NCBI GenBank assembly: GCA_964036155.1
Contig: OZ038423.1
Coordinates: forward strand, 1,674,001 to 1,738,000
Source of the DNA: Diploscapter coronatus
Lineage: Eukaryota; Nematoda; Chromadorea; Rhabditida; Rhabditidae
Length of the DNA stretch: 64,000 bases
Direction: 5' to 3'
In this document: positions 1-22,727 of the stretch, one piece after another
How the letters are laid out: every line of letters starts with the position of its first letter
Numbering within the stretch: position 1 is the first letter of the stretch
Program-made: the position numbers and the translations under genes
Notes under the pieces: generated by a model
Databases searched by the model: none
The model's input: only the letters and a program-made list of their open reading frames with translations
Told to the model about the DNA's origin: nothing

Positions 1-1354
1 GCGTCTCTACTCCGCACTATCTCAATTTCATCGTCATGGTTCGCTATTTTTTCCTTTGGAATAATAATCTATTCTGAGATTTAAATAGTTCTAAGGATGA
101 GTAAGTTTAAAAAAAACAAATACGTGAAATATCTTTTTCAGTGCTACTTGGCGTTCAATTCGATATGCATTTCGATAAGTCGGCTCGATAAAATTACGCA
201 TTCTGAGGCAGAGATGCAGAGGTACCAAATTCGGCTTTGGAGCAATTACTATGAAGAGGTTCGAATTTCCTCACATTTTTTCATGACTGAACACTAACGA
301 CTCATTGTATAACGCAACAAAACCACATCACAAACTTAAAAAAAATTAAACTTCTCAAAACTCGACCCGCAGAAAAATAACGCGTCGTATTGAGAGAGGA
401 AAAACATGTCATCTTTTTTCTCTCGAAACGATGTGCTATTTTTCTGCGGGTCGAGTTTGAGAAGTCTGATAGAACTCAGCAGGCTTTAGGGCTAGGGAGT
501 GTAGCAAAAAAATACTGAATTTTACAAAAACGATGGTAGTGTTATGCTGGTGAATCAAACCCCTTATAATTCCCACCCTCTTTTCTTTTCCTATACTATT
601 TTCCGAAAAAGGATGTGAACAACAAAAAGGTTATGGTGAAAAGAGGGTGAGAGTTAGTGAGTCGTAAATAATACATGCGACTCTTTCTTTTTCTAATACC
701 ATTTTTCCATTCAGAACACGACTTTCCTGTTCCATTTCTACAGCTGCTTCCATCTTCTAACTGCGTGCTTCCTGAGCGGAGCCGAAGTGAATATAGCGAT
801 CGAGAGAAACAAGTGCCGAGTGGCCAGACTAAGAAGGCGCAGAGGATAGAGACAATCCAAAGGACTAGCCAATCTGCCTCAAACCAAGCATATCGATTCA
901 TTCCATTAAAATTAGTCATTCATCCATCGGAGTAAATTAATCATTGTTAACTTTTTGGTTGAAATGTTGAAAAAGATGGTTTCATTCCAAAATCCTATTT
1001 TAGCGAATTCTCATTAGAGCGCGCTTCCCGTTTTGTGTTGGCATAAGTGAATGCAGCTGAGAGGAAGCGATCAATTCACTCCATTCAGCAGTCAATATCT
1101 ACGTTTCAATCACAATCGATATTTCTCTCGTTCCTGGCTTGATTTTCTTTGGCTAGTATTCTAATTTTCGAAAGTAATAATCGATTAAAATTTTTCATGG
1201 TCACCTGTCTAATTCATCCGCTTACTATGACCATAATTTGTAGAATTCACCGGTTATTTTTTTATTTTCTCGGCATTTCTTAACCTTAGAAGCCTGGTGA
1301 ATTATGCCGAAAGCTTAGTTCCGTGATGATTTGCTTTATTGTTTGGTTTTCTAG
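1..1354. other. Intergenic region upstream of TMF1
   Basis: No convincing coding exon was found. The stretch is AT-rich and holds one clear inverted-repeat element (351-470). A TTTTCTAG acceptor at 1347-1354 lies 10 bases before the TMF1 start codon, so a 5' UTR exon or a trans-spliced leader site may lie here. Inverted pieces ending in TGGTGAAT/ATTCACC (about 549-590 and 1244-1304) look like degenerate elements. Confidence 0.6.
351..470. repeat. Inverted-repeat element, palindrome family, copy 1
   Basis: The left arm (351-379, starting CTTCTCAAAACTCGACCCGC) is repeated inverted at 437-465. The centre holds GAGAGAGGAAAA facing CTCTCGAAACGATGTGCTATTTTT. Related copies lie at 2811-2931, 46336-46488 and 63446-63583. 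It looks like a short non-autonomous hairpin element. Confidence 0.8.
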
Positions 1355-1364
1355 ATGCAGTAAA

Positions 1365-4300
1365 ATGAACCTGTCGTGGAATCAGCTGGCGAAGACGGCC
1401 AATCAACTGGCCAAACAGGCGCAGAGACGCATCGACACTGTCCTCGACATCAAGGATGACGGAGAGGGATCGAACGTTGCAGGGGAAAGCAGTGGACAGG
1501 TTGATAGTTTCATGCAATTCTTAGAAAATACTATTTTACGTAGTTTTTCTTTCTAGTTTTATGACGATAACTCGGAAAAGAACCCGAAACGGAATGAATA
1601 AGCACCGTCATTTAAGTAGATTTTACCATTTATGGTGTAAGGACGGTAGGCAAATTTCGGTCTTTATTCATCCCGTCTTTGCGGCTCTTTTACGGGTTAT
1701 CTCTTATAGCAAGTATGGAGTTTTCGAACTTTCTAGAAATAAAATTTTTATGAGTCTTCTATAAATGTCTTGCAAAAATCAGCTTCTTCTATTCTTCCAG
1801 AGCATGATGGACATCGACTTGCTCTCTCCGAGCTCGATGATCGCGAATGTCGAGGACAGCGAAGAATCGATTCACTCGGTCGCTGAGAGCACGTCCTCAC
1901 AGTCCACAGTCACGGTCACCAAGCAGCCAGAGATTCAGAATCCTTGGGACAACACTTGGACTACCTCGGAGGTTAGAATACTGTGAACATTCTCTTTCAA
2001 ATCACATCAAATATCCTTCTTTCTACTATTCATGATTTTTTCTAAAAAAATCAATCTGTTCAGTTGGTTGTGGATTCCGAGCCGAACCCGATGCGAGACC
2101 AGGTGCTGCCCGCAGAGACGGCCCTCGTCAACCACTCGCCCTCATCGAATTCGAATTCGGACGAAGGCAGCAGGGATTTGCCTGGAAGTCCTGAAAAGAA
2201 GGTCGAAAGTAGTGAGGAGCACTCGTCCAACGACGAAATCCACAAAATGGAACCTATTAGGGAGCAGCTGGATTCTACGAGTAAGAATTTTGAAAATCTA
2301 GAAAAGAACGTATGAGCACTCCCTCAATTTTTGAAATTTCTGGATCATTTTTTTGTTTTCAGATTTCTCGAGCTCCCGTCGTTCTTCGCGTCAGGACGAT
2401 TCCCTGACGATAGCCTCATCAGATATCGAAGTCATCAGGAACATGGACACCTGGTCTGTGGCTTCTGTCACAAGCAGTCGACCTGCCACTGACCAGCTGC
2501 CCACCCATCACATCTTCAGTCATAAGGCAAATTATTGATTTTTATCGATTTATTGATTTTCTTCTTTACAGAATGAACACAGTGAAAGTCTGCGAGCCCA
2601 GTTGCAATTGGCCGAGAAACGGATGCAGGAATTGAGAAACGCGAACGACGGGGTAACGAGGGCGAATGCAGAGCTGCAGCAGAGAATTTCTACATTGAAT
2701 CAGCAGCAGCAGGCGGCTAAGAAGGAGGTGGAGGAGAAGGCTCAGAACGCAGAGGAACTCCGAAAAGAAGGCACTAAATTGGCTGAACAGGTAACTATTT
2801 CTTCAGCAAACTTCTCAAAACTTAACCCACAGATAAAGTGTATCTTTCCGAGGTAGAGAAAGAAGACACGCTCTTTTCCTCGCTCATTATGATATTCTAT
2901 TTTCTTCTTCTTTGGACCGAGTTTTGAGAAGTCTGATCAGAAATTATTTAAATTTTTTCCTGTAAACTAAAGTTGAATTTAAAAATAAATAGATAACTTA
3001 ATTACAGAACGGAAAGCAAATGAAGGAAATCAGAAGACTGCGGAACGAGTTGAACGAATTGGAAAAGGTGAAGAATGAAAAGAAGAAACTGAAAGAGGAA
3101 AAGACTAAAGTGGAGGAGACGCTCGAGCAGAGAAACGAGACCATCACTGAGTTGAAAGGTATTCACTTTGAGTTTTCTTTTGATTTTTTAAAATTTGACC
3201 ATTTCAGAAACCATAAAATCCCTGGAATCTAAGCTCGACACAGTTGAGAAGGAGAACAATTCCAAGTTCAACAATCAGGAGGTTCCATTATTTGTTCTTC
3301 TTGAATTTTAGAACGCTAAACATACCTAGGCAGGACTTAGGTCTAAATTCCCTGTTAAAATACTGATGCGTACTCCACTATGCATTAACTTTCTAAAGAA
3401 AAGTTGTTGATTTACGTACTCTCTCACTTATACTTTTTTGTCCCGGCTAAAGTCCGTCTGGGTTTGATGCTAAAATTTTCAGACCGTCCGTAAGCAAGTC
3501 ACCGATCTGCAAGTGAAAATAGAAGAATTGCAATCCAAAGTTACCGCCCTCACTTCGGAGAATGAAACCTACCGAGAGGCCAATCAGGTTTAATTTTTCT
3601 ACCGGTGAACCCCTCAAATCTTGCCTTCCTAGAAAAATACTCCATTGATAAGTGTTATTCTTCCCTTTCTTCCATCTGTTCACGGTGGGAGAAAGGACGA
3701 GTCACTAACATTAGAGCATGTTTCTAGGAGGACAAGATTTGAGGGGCGTATGCGATAGAAAAATTAGCAATTTGCGAATTTTGAGTCTTCAGGCCCTATC
3801 AAAAGAACTGGTTGATTTGAACAATAAGCAGTGGGAGAAAATGCTGGCCGGCGAGAGAATGAATGAATCAGCGATAATGACGAATCAGGAATTGGCTGAA
3901 GTCAAGGCGCAGAATGAAAGGATGAGGAAGGAAATGAGGGATCTGGAGAAGGTTGAAATTTAAAAAATATATATATTTTTTTTTGCAAATTTTATCATCT
4001 ACAAAATTTGTTTTGAAAGATATTTTTTTCTTTTAAATGCACCATCTTTTACTATTCTTTTTCTGAAAAGATCAAATTAAAAAAAAATTTTAAAAGTTGT
4101 TGCAGAGATTAGAAGACGCTCTGCACGACAAATCGAACGTGGTGGCGCACATTTCGAGTGCCTCTGCCCCACTGCTCGAAGAAATCAACGAACTCAAATC
4201 GACGCTTTTCGCAGAGCAAACCTCTTCAGAGGAAATGTTCGAGAAACTACAAAAGGCACAGAAAGAAGTCGGTGAACTGAAGACTCAACTTAGGACTGCC

Positions 4301-6288
4301 GAGAAAACGGTAGAGAATATTTTATTTAAAAATAATGGCTTGGAAAAATAGTTATGAAAATATCAGACGAAATAAAGTGTAGGATTAGAGCAGACATGAG
4401 AAATTTCGGACCACGATTCACGATTAACCACATGAAAAGAGGCAGTATCTCTTATCGAGAAACAAAAAGAAGACATGCTTCTTTTTCTCGATTAGGTATG
4501 CTATCTCTTGTTTCATGCGGTTAACCGCGCGATTCGAAATTTTCTCTTTAAAAATTAAATTTATTGTATTTTTCAGAGCGCCTCTCTTCTACTAAAACAC
4601 CACGACGAAGAAGCAGCGCTCAACGCGAAATGTGCCGAGTTGGAGAAGCAATTGCAGAGGCTAGAAATTAGAATAAATTTTCAGAAAATGAACATCTTTG
4701 ATTCAGAATGGCCCAGGAACACAAATCGACTATCGAACGACTGCTGAAGGAAAAGAACAGAGAGACGGAGTTGTACGAGGAATTGAGGAGAGAGCACACA
4801 AAAATGCAGGCGGAACAGGAACAAATCAGGAAGAATCTCAGGAATCAGGTACACAAATTATTCATTTCTCAAAAATGAAAAATTAAAAGATTACTGGTTT
4901 CTTTAACATCTATGAAATCGCGGCCTTACAAGTCTTGTATCCTTTGAGAATGTAATGGATTTGCTTTAGCCGTGGGCAGAGAAACAGCAATCGTTGTCTC
5001 TCTCGTTTTCCCTCACTATTTTAAGGGATAAAGCTTGTAAGGTCGTGAAATGATATTACTGATTTAAAACAAAAATCAATAAATTAAATTAAGTCCGAAG
5101 AAAATGCCTCTCTGCAAAGCGAAGTGTCGATATTGAAGAAGAAGCTGAAAGAAGCGGCAACGACCGTCGTCCTTCCGCAATTTCCTTCTCTTCCTGCACA
5201 GATTCCAACTTCTACATCGAGCGGAAATATTTCGTCTTTCGAAGAGCAGAACCCCATTATCATACGGTAAAATTCATAATTCAAACTTCATTTTTCATTT
5301 TTAAGACTCCGTTCAGACGTTAATCGCATTGCAACTTGCAACTTGAAACTCGCTTGAAACAGGGCTGGTTAAAGATTAAAATTTTAAAACTCAAAGTCGA
5401 AGATACAAAGAGTCATTTCCAAAAATTTCGAAGACATTCAATTTTTCGAACCTCAGTCAAAGTCCTCAAAAACCCTCAAAGACAGTTTTCCGGCCCTGGC
5501 TTGAAATAGCATGGAAAGTGAAGAGAGCACGTGATTGAATTATTTCTCTTGTGTCCTCTTCATTTCCTATGCTATTTCACGCGAGTTGCACAGTGCAGCT
5601 AAGTCTGAACGAGTCCTAAAAATGAATTTAAAAAGGTAGACTAAAATTATTATTTTTAAATATCGATTTTTTTTTTTAAATTCTAATTTGCAGGAAGCAA
5701 GACGACATTCTCCCGGAAACGTCACCAGTCGATTTCATCGGCTCCTCTCTGGCCAGTTTTCCCAACTACGACGGCCGAGTCAATCCTCTACAAGTAAAAT
5801 TTGAATTTCATCAGAAAAATGCAAGTTTACCTTTTTGACAAGGTGGAACTCGAGTCTGTCGTGGGACAATATCAAACTTCCCTCAGACGAATCGCTCTGC
5901 TAGAATCCGAAATGGGCAAAATTGCAGAGCTGCAGAAGGAAAATGGAAACTTAAAAACCAAATTACAGGTATCTCTCATAGTTCTTTTTATAGTAGATTA
6001 ATTTTAGCGAGGGTAAAATTTGATCCTACTTTCTTTGCTGAAAAAGAACTATTCCAGCAAACGATCTATCTTTAGTAAAAAATCGATTATTTTGAGGAGA
6101 ACGTGAGGAATTACGACGAATTGCTCGAATTGGACGGTGAGAGATTGGAGAGAATCGAAGAGCTGCAGCAGGACGTGCTCGATCTGAGAGAGCTGCTCAG
6201 AAATCAGATGCTCGTCTTCGCCGAGGCACAAACCAGGAAAATGCAGACAGAAAACGAGTCCATATCCATACAGGATAATGAACAATAA
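1365..6288 (+). CDS. TMF1: TMF1-like Golgi coiled-coil protein (TATA element modulatory factor 1)
   Basis: TMF1 is a long coiled-coil Golgi tether linked to Rab6. Modelled exons: 1365-1499, 1801-1971, 2064-2280, 2363-2526, 2572-2790, 3008-3158, 3208-3281, 3483-3587, 3793-3951, 4106-4309, 4577-4659, 4707-4848, 5094-5266, 5694-5793, 5843-5968, 6097-6288. All phases are consistent, giving about 804 aa (human about 1093). Evidence for the family: the N-terminal amphipathic stretch with QRRIDTVLDI, the central SDIEV motif, the SAPLLEEINELKSTL segment inside a long coiled coil, and the C-terminal TMF_TATA_bd-like coil ending in DLRELL. The start at 1365 matches the family N-terminus. Odd points: GC donors at 2527 and probably 4660 (a GT donor inside 4577-4659 would also keep frame), AAG acceptors before 5094 and 5843, and a GAG acceptor before 6097. 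The linker between the acidic N-terminal part and the coil is Ser/Asp rich. Confidence 0.88.
1565..1701. repeat. Inverted repeat filling TMF1 intron 1
   Basis: GATAACTCGGAAAAGAACCC at the left is matched inverted by the right arm ending GGGTTATC at 1701. It occupies most of the 301 bp intron. Confidence 0.7.
2811..2931. repeat. Inverted-repeat element in TMF1 intron, palindrome family
   Basis: Begins CTTCTCAAAACTTAACCC and ends GTTTTGAGAAG, like the element at 351-470. It fills most of the intron 2791-3007. Confidence 0.8.
3320..3467. repeat. CAGACCTAGG-family element in TMF1 intron
   Basis: The left end CCTAGGCAGGACTTAGG and right end GGCTAAAGTCCGTCTGGG are inverted relative to each other and match termini found at 29368, 55874, 58359 and 60877. 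It lies in the intron 3282-3482. Confidence 0.55.
3609..3746. repeat. Inverted-repeat element in TMF1 intron
   Basis: ACCCCTCAAATCTTGCCTTC on the left and its inverted match ending AAGATTTGAGGGG at 3746. Most of the intron 3588-3792 is this element. Confidence 0.75.
4398..4547. repeat. Inverted-repeat element in TMF1 intron
   Basis: GAGAAATTTCGGACC...GATTAACC on the left pairs with GGTTAACCGCGCGATTCG and AAATTTTCTC on the right. The centre has GAGAAACAAAAAG facing CTTTTTCTCGAT. Confidence 0.75.
4913..5050. repeat. Inverted-repeat element in TMF1 intron
   Basis: TCGCGGCCTTACAAG on the left pairs with CTTGTAAGGTCGTGA on the right. The centre carries the GGCAGAGAAAC / CTCTCTCGTTTTCCC motif seen in the palindrome family. 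Confidence 0.75.
5304..5617. repeat. Composite palindromic element in TMF1 intron
   Basis: The left arm ACTCCGTTCAGACGTTAATC and the right arm ending AGTCTGAACGAGT pair. The core GAAATAGCATGGAAA faces TTTCCTATGCTATTTC at 5505-5580. An extra segment of about 130 bp, itself bounded by CAGGGCTGG/CCGGCCCTGG, sits inside the left half and looks like a nested insertion. A related left half lies at 39890-39960. Confidence 0.65.
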
Positions 6289-6291
6289 TTA

Positions 6292-6413
6292 GGCAATCTG
6301 AAAAAGTAGCTGCATATACGAAATAGCATAGGAAGAGAATCGTTTTCCCTAACAGATCCTAGACTATTCGCATGCAACGAGATGCTACGATGCAATCTAC
6401 TTTTCCAAACTGC
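6292..6413. repeat. Inverted-repeat element after the TMF1 stop codon
   Basis: GGCAATCTGAAAAAGTAGCTGCAT at the left pairs with the right arm ending ACTGCC. It starts three bases after the TMF1 stop, so it would be transcribed in the 3' UTR. Its arms resemble those of the copy at 25288-25421. Confidence 0.75.
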
Positions 6414-9400
6414 CCCACTGAATTCTTATCTTATTTCGTATGTAGCGATGAAATTACATGTTCAAATTGTCATAATGCACTAGAATAGGTTTCATCACAA
6501 TATTTAAGGTCATTGCATTATTCATTCATCAATTATCTTTTCTTTATGATATTTCCCAGAAGATCAGGATGAATTATACAACGATCCCAAATTTGAACAT
6601 TCGTTCTTTCAAAATGCTATTATTTATTCGCTTTTATACAGTAGGGTTGAGTCTGTACAATCTTGCTATCTATCAAATATTAGGATTTGGTGCGGTGTGA
6701 TATAATGTCGGTTAATTGAAAATCGTCTATTTCCTTGCAGAATATGGGTATTTGATATGTGAATGAGAGTGCAGCACACGGCATGCACGAGATTGTCATA
6801 CAGTTTAGCAGATGAAGAATTCGATTGTTTTGAGTCGAATTGGATTGAGTCGAATAAATCTGTGATTCCCTCTATGTACTTTGTAGTTACTGCAAAACCA
6901 ATTCAAAATGGAGAAAAAGTGCCGACTCTCTTGAAGATTCGCCAAACTTCGTAAATTCTGTGTGGCCTGGGGAAGTTCAATATTTTGGAAAACGAAGAAA
7001 AAGTAACTCCAGGCAATTTCATTTCGAACATTTTTCTGCACAGTAGCAGATATTTGTATGCCCCCACTTTTCGAATAACAGGCCCTCAGTAAGCGCGCTG
7101 ATAAAATCTCCTAAAATGTCGAGCCTCTTTGTCTCGCTTCCTTTCTTTGGACACTTGGACCTGCTTCCCTCTTTGCCTCTAGCGATCGAGACCTTTGATA
7201 TGAGGAAAGAAGGGGAATGAGAAACGACAGAATCATAGAATGACAGCCAACACTAAATTCGAGAAGAAAAACCAAGAATTGGGGGTATGTTCAGAGATTT
7301 CACGAAAAAATAGGTTCTTTATTAGCCGCAGGTATCAGAAACCGTAGCTGTACCTGTATTAAAATGAACGTTTCCGTGCCTACTTACCGGTCTTATTTCA
7401 TTCGTTAAAAATATCGTATCTTTACTTACTTGCTCATTTAAAATTAAATATATAGAAGAGATAATTGATGTTGTATCATAGCTATCTTTTTTCTTTCTGC
7501 TTCATTATGTGGCGGAAGATTATTAAAAAATAGCAATGCGGAAGTCTCCATTCTCTGCATCTCTGCCCAATGCACAACAAGTAACGATATGACAGAGTGA
7601 CCAGTCACTGGGCGGGTCGAAAAATCGAACCATTAAAATCGAATGACAACGACAAGTTTTGCAATTACAACTTGAAAATAGTAGTCAGTTTGTATTTTTA
7701 TTGAACAAGCGAAACATCAAAGATCACATTCATGCAGAAATTCGTCACACAAGTGCAAGTGATGATGAAATGACGTCATCACGGTCTTTTGTAGTTATTG
7801 TATCCCACACAACAAAAATAAAATCTTGAGCTGACGTGATCCGAATTCTTGCTTGCAGCAGATGAAAAATACTCGGATCTCCGACATAAAAGGCATTCCA
7901 CTCGACTACATTGATCGGATCGCTCTAAATTAGGATAAAGTCGGGGCGAAAGGCGCAAGAAGAGGGGGGAAACGATAGCCCAATTTCTTCTCGTACGTCT
8001 TGCAGCCAGCTTCAGACTGTCCTACTTGCATCCCCCCTCCCTCCTCTTGCCTTGACCAACTTTCGGTCCCCAAGCCCTGTATCTCTCGAATCTACGAATC
8101 TTCTCTCTTGTCGGTTCTTTTCCCCCATCGATGCGCGTCGCATTGCCCTTTAACGCCCTGCAACCAGGTTTGCGCGAACCCTTCCCCTCCATTTGTGTGC
8201 CCCTGTGCCCCTGACCTATCTCTTCCTCTCCTCCTCTATCTTCCACACATCTCTCTTTGCACCAACCAACTGCCTTTACAGTAGGGCGGCTGAATTCCCT
8301 CTAATTGCAATTATCCTCAGTGATGGTATCATCAGTTGCTTATAGTAAATCACGTGCATCTCTGGGTCCTCTGTATATGTCATCGGGTTTTTTCCTCCTA
8401 TTTCTCTTCTTTTCCTACACGCCCTCACCTCACTCTATCTGATGACGATGGTCATTCGTGACATATACACAGAGAGCCGGCATTTCTCTATTAGGACTTC
8501 GTTAAATCATCACATTGTATCTGTGATGAATTGGATTGATGAGAGTATTTGCCTTCAACGAACAACCCAATTCCCGCATCGACTTGGAATAGTTTGTGGG
8601 GCTGTGGCGAGAAGAACGCCTCTGCCTCTGTGCTGACTACACTCACTGCACAGCAAATTGCCTAGTGGAGATGCGATTCGCAGCAAATTCGAATTGATCA
8701 GCGAGTTTTGACCCTCTTCTCCCCTTTGAGCGACCCTGGCACGTCCTGTCTAATTCCAGTTCTGCCCCTTATTGCCTGCACAACTCTCGTCCCCAATTCT
8801 CCCCGCACTAACCTGCGCCCTCAGACAGTCAATTTGTGCCTCTGGCAACAATCATCGTGATGCGCGCATTTCATTGTTTACCTCAAACTTTCTCGTCTTC
8901 CTAGGCTTTTCTTCAAGTCGAAAACAATCTCGAGAAAGAGGCGAATTTCGGACACATTTCACGTCTTCACGTCCAGCCCGTAGCGTCAATCTGCACAACA
9001 AACTGTTTTGACAGAGAGGAACGTGAAGGGGGAGTCATTCCTTCAAGATGAAGAAAGGAAGGAAGGAAGAGTTAGCTATCAAATACACGGGGCAGGGCCG
9101 AATATCGCTGTACTGTGAACTTGTCTGTTGGCTGGACAAAAGTCTTTCTCACCCAACTCTGTCAGTCCTGTTTCCCTATTTCCTCTCCTTCTCTCGACTC
9201 TCGTCTGTCTGTCGTCCTTGGCATCTTCCTCGAGGGCCCCTTGCCTTTTACGTCTTTTCAATTCTCGTTTCTTTCAAGTCGATGATTTTTTCACCAGCAC
9301 GTCCGTCGTTTTTCCGTACTGCTACTGCTATCAATCGCGTCCCCTCCCCTCCCACTCACCATTCACCCCCTGGCAGGTCGCGCAGTTAACAGTGCGCAGT

Positions 9401-9791
9401 TTCCCCCCACCTTTTCCTATCTCAGCCCAGTCTCTCGTCCGTATCATTCACGTCCTTTTACTCGCTTTCCTTTCTTTGTCTGTCTCCTTCCGGTGATTGC
9501 TTCTTCTTCTCCATTCTTCCTCCCGTCTCTCTCGTCGTTTTCCCATTTTGAACCTAATTCTCCGATGACGCAATCTCATGGAAATGTGTTAAATTTGACC
9601 ATTGACATGAATCGAATTGATCGCAATTTAGATCTATTAAGGTATTGTGTTTCCGTCACTAATGAATACCTATTTTAGCGGCTAATTGACTGCTTACTCT
9701 GCAAGTGAATTGATCGCTTTGGACGTCGCCATTTTGGGTGACCGATTCCACGAACAAAACGATTGGCTCGACGAAAACGAAGCGGGACAGA
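6414..9791. other. Intergenic and FAS upstream region
   Basis: No exon could be supported. From about 8000 to 8250 and 9130 to 9560 the + strand is strongly pyrimidine-rich, which creates long but compositionally biased open frames. This region should hold the FAS promoter and 5' UTR. No single promoter element stands out. Confidence 0.5.
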
Positions 9792-21671
<11,880 letters not shown>

Positions 21672-22727
21672 TTCCTTTTCTTCTCTCTAATACTTAATTT
21701 CTTATTTATCACCTTTGTTCCTTAAAATTGTTTGTCATATTTAAAGTGTTCTTACGATATCGCAGCGTTTTAAATTCTCAATCCCAATGCGTGTTTCAAA
21801 TCATCGATGTTTTTCAGTTACATTATTATTACAGCAACATCGGAAAGCATCCTCAAGCCCAATGAATAAAGGGTCCCAATTTCACCTACCAGCTCTATGT
21901 CCAATGGTAAAACCATTTAAATTGAATGCTTTTTCATTGGGTTGGGACACTTTTCCGAATTGCCTACTATTATATTATGTATTGCATTTTATATATCATA
22001 GTGTTTATCATAGATTCTCATCCGAAATACTTATGCCTTTTCCGTATCATCAGATTATCATTATCAAATTTCTATGCATTTATGTTGTGATACTCGACAG
22101 CCTTGCCTTCCACACATTTGTCCAAGTCCGCGCGATTCATGCATTTTTTCACCGAATTATTGCCTTTTTCCGAGCGTTTTTGACCCATTTTTAGGTATTT
22201 CTCTCTTGCCATTTATATGTATTGTTGTTCTGCATTTCGTCTGACTCGCCAACCCTTGTCGAATTCTCGAGACTATGGCCAGTGGTTTCGAATCAATTCG
22301 TCTGGGTTGCGCGTGCAGTCGATTATCATAAAATCTTTAACCATTTTTGCCTCTTCAATATGCTTTTCTTTTGTGTGTGCGTGATTTTAGATTTCTTGAA
22401 ATTTTTATTAAAGTGTTTTGAATAAATCTTCTAAAAAGCAAGCTAACAAGGCAATATGTTTGGCACGTGACGAATAAATTAACACGCCGAATTATGATTC
22501 CCGATCCCTGATTATATCATTAATTGAAGAGCAAAATCGATATTCATGCAGAAGCAATTAGAAATCGCATTTGGAGGAACAAAATAGTGAGTCACGTAGA
22601 AGAGAAACGAGACGGATAGCGTGTAATTAAAAAATTTTTTTTTAAAATATATATATATATCAACGTTGTTTCCAATCAATAATATCACAGTTGTGAAGAG
22701 AAAAGCATTCGTTTCATAGATTATACA
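21672..22727. other. Convergent 3' region between FAS and MFSD11-like gene
   Basis: AATAAA on the + strand at about 21865 and 22421 could serve FAS; TTTATT at about 22405 could serve the minus-strand gene. No coding exon is evident. The downstream half is occupied by the repeat at 22513-22690. Confidence 0.5.
22513..22690. repeat. ~160 bp repeat family, second copy
   Basis: Begins TTATATCATTAATTGAAGAG and ends TTCCAATCAATAATATC, with the internal GAGTCACGTAGAAGAGAAAC. It carries an AT-rich expansion (about 22628-22660) absent from the other copies. Confidence 0.8.

Noticed and set aside
8000..9496. Several 60-120 codon frames on both strands upstream of FAS
   Set aside because: They result from pyrimidine-rich composition (Ser, Pro, Leu, Phe runs), overlap each other, and lack splice or codon signals.
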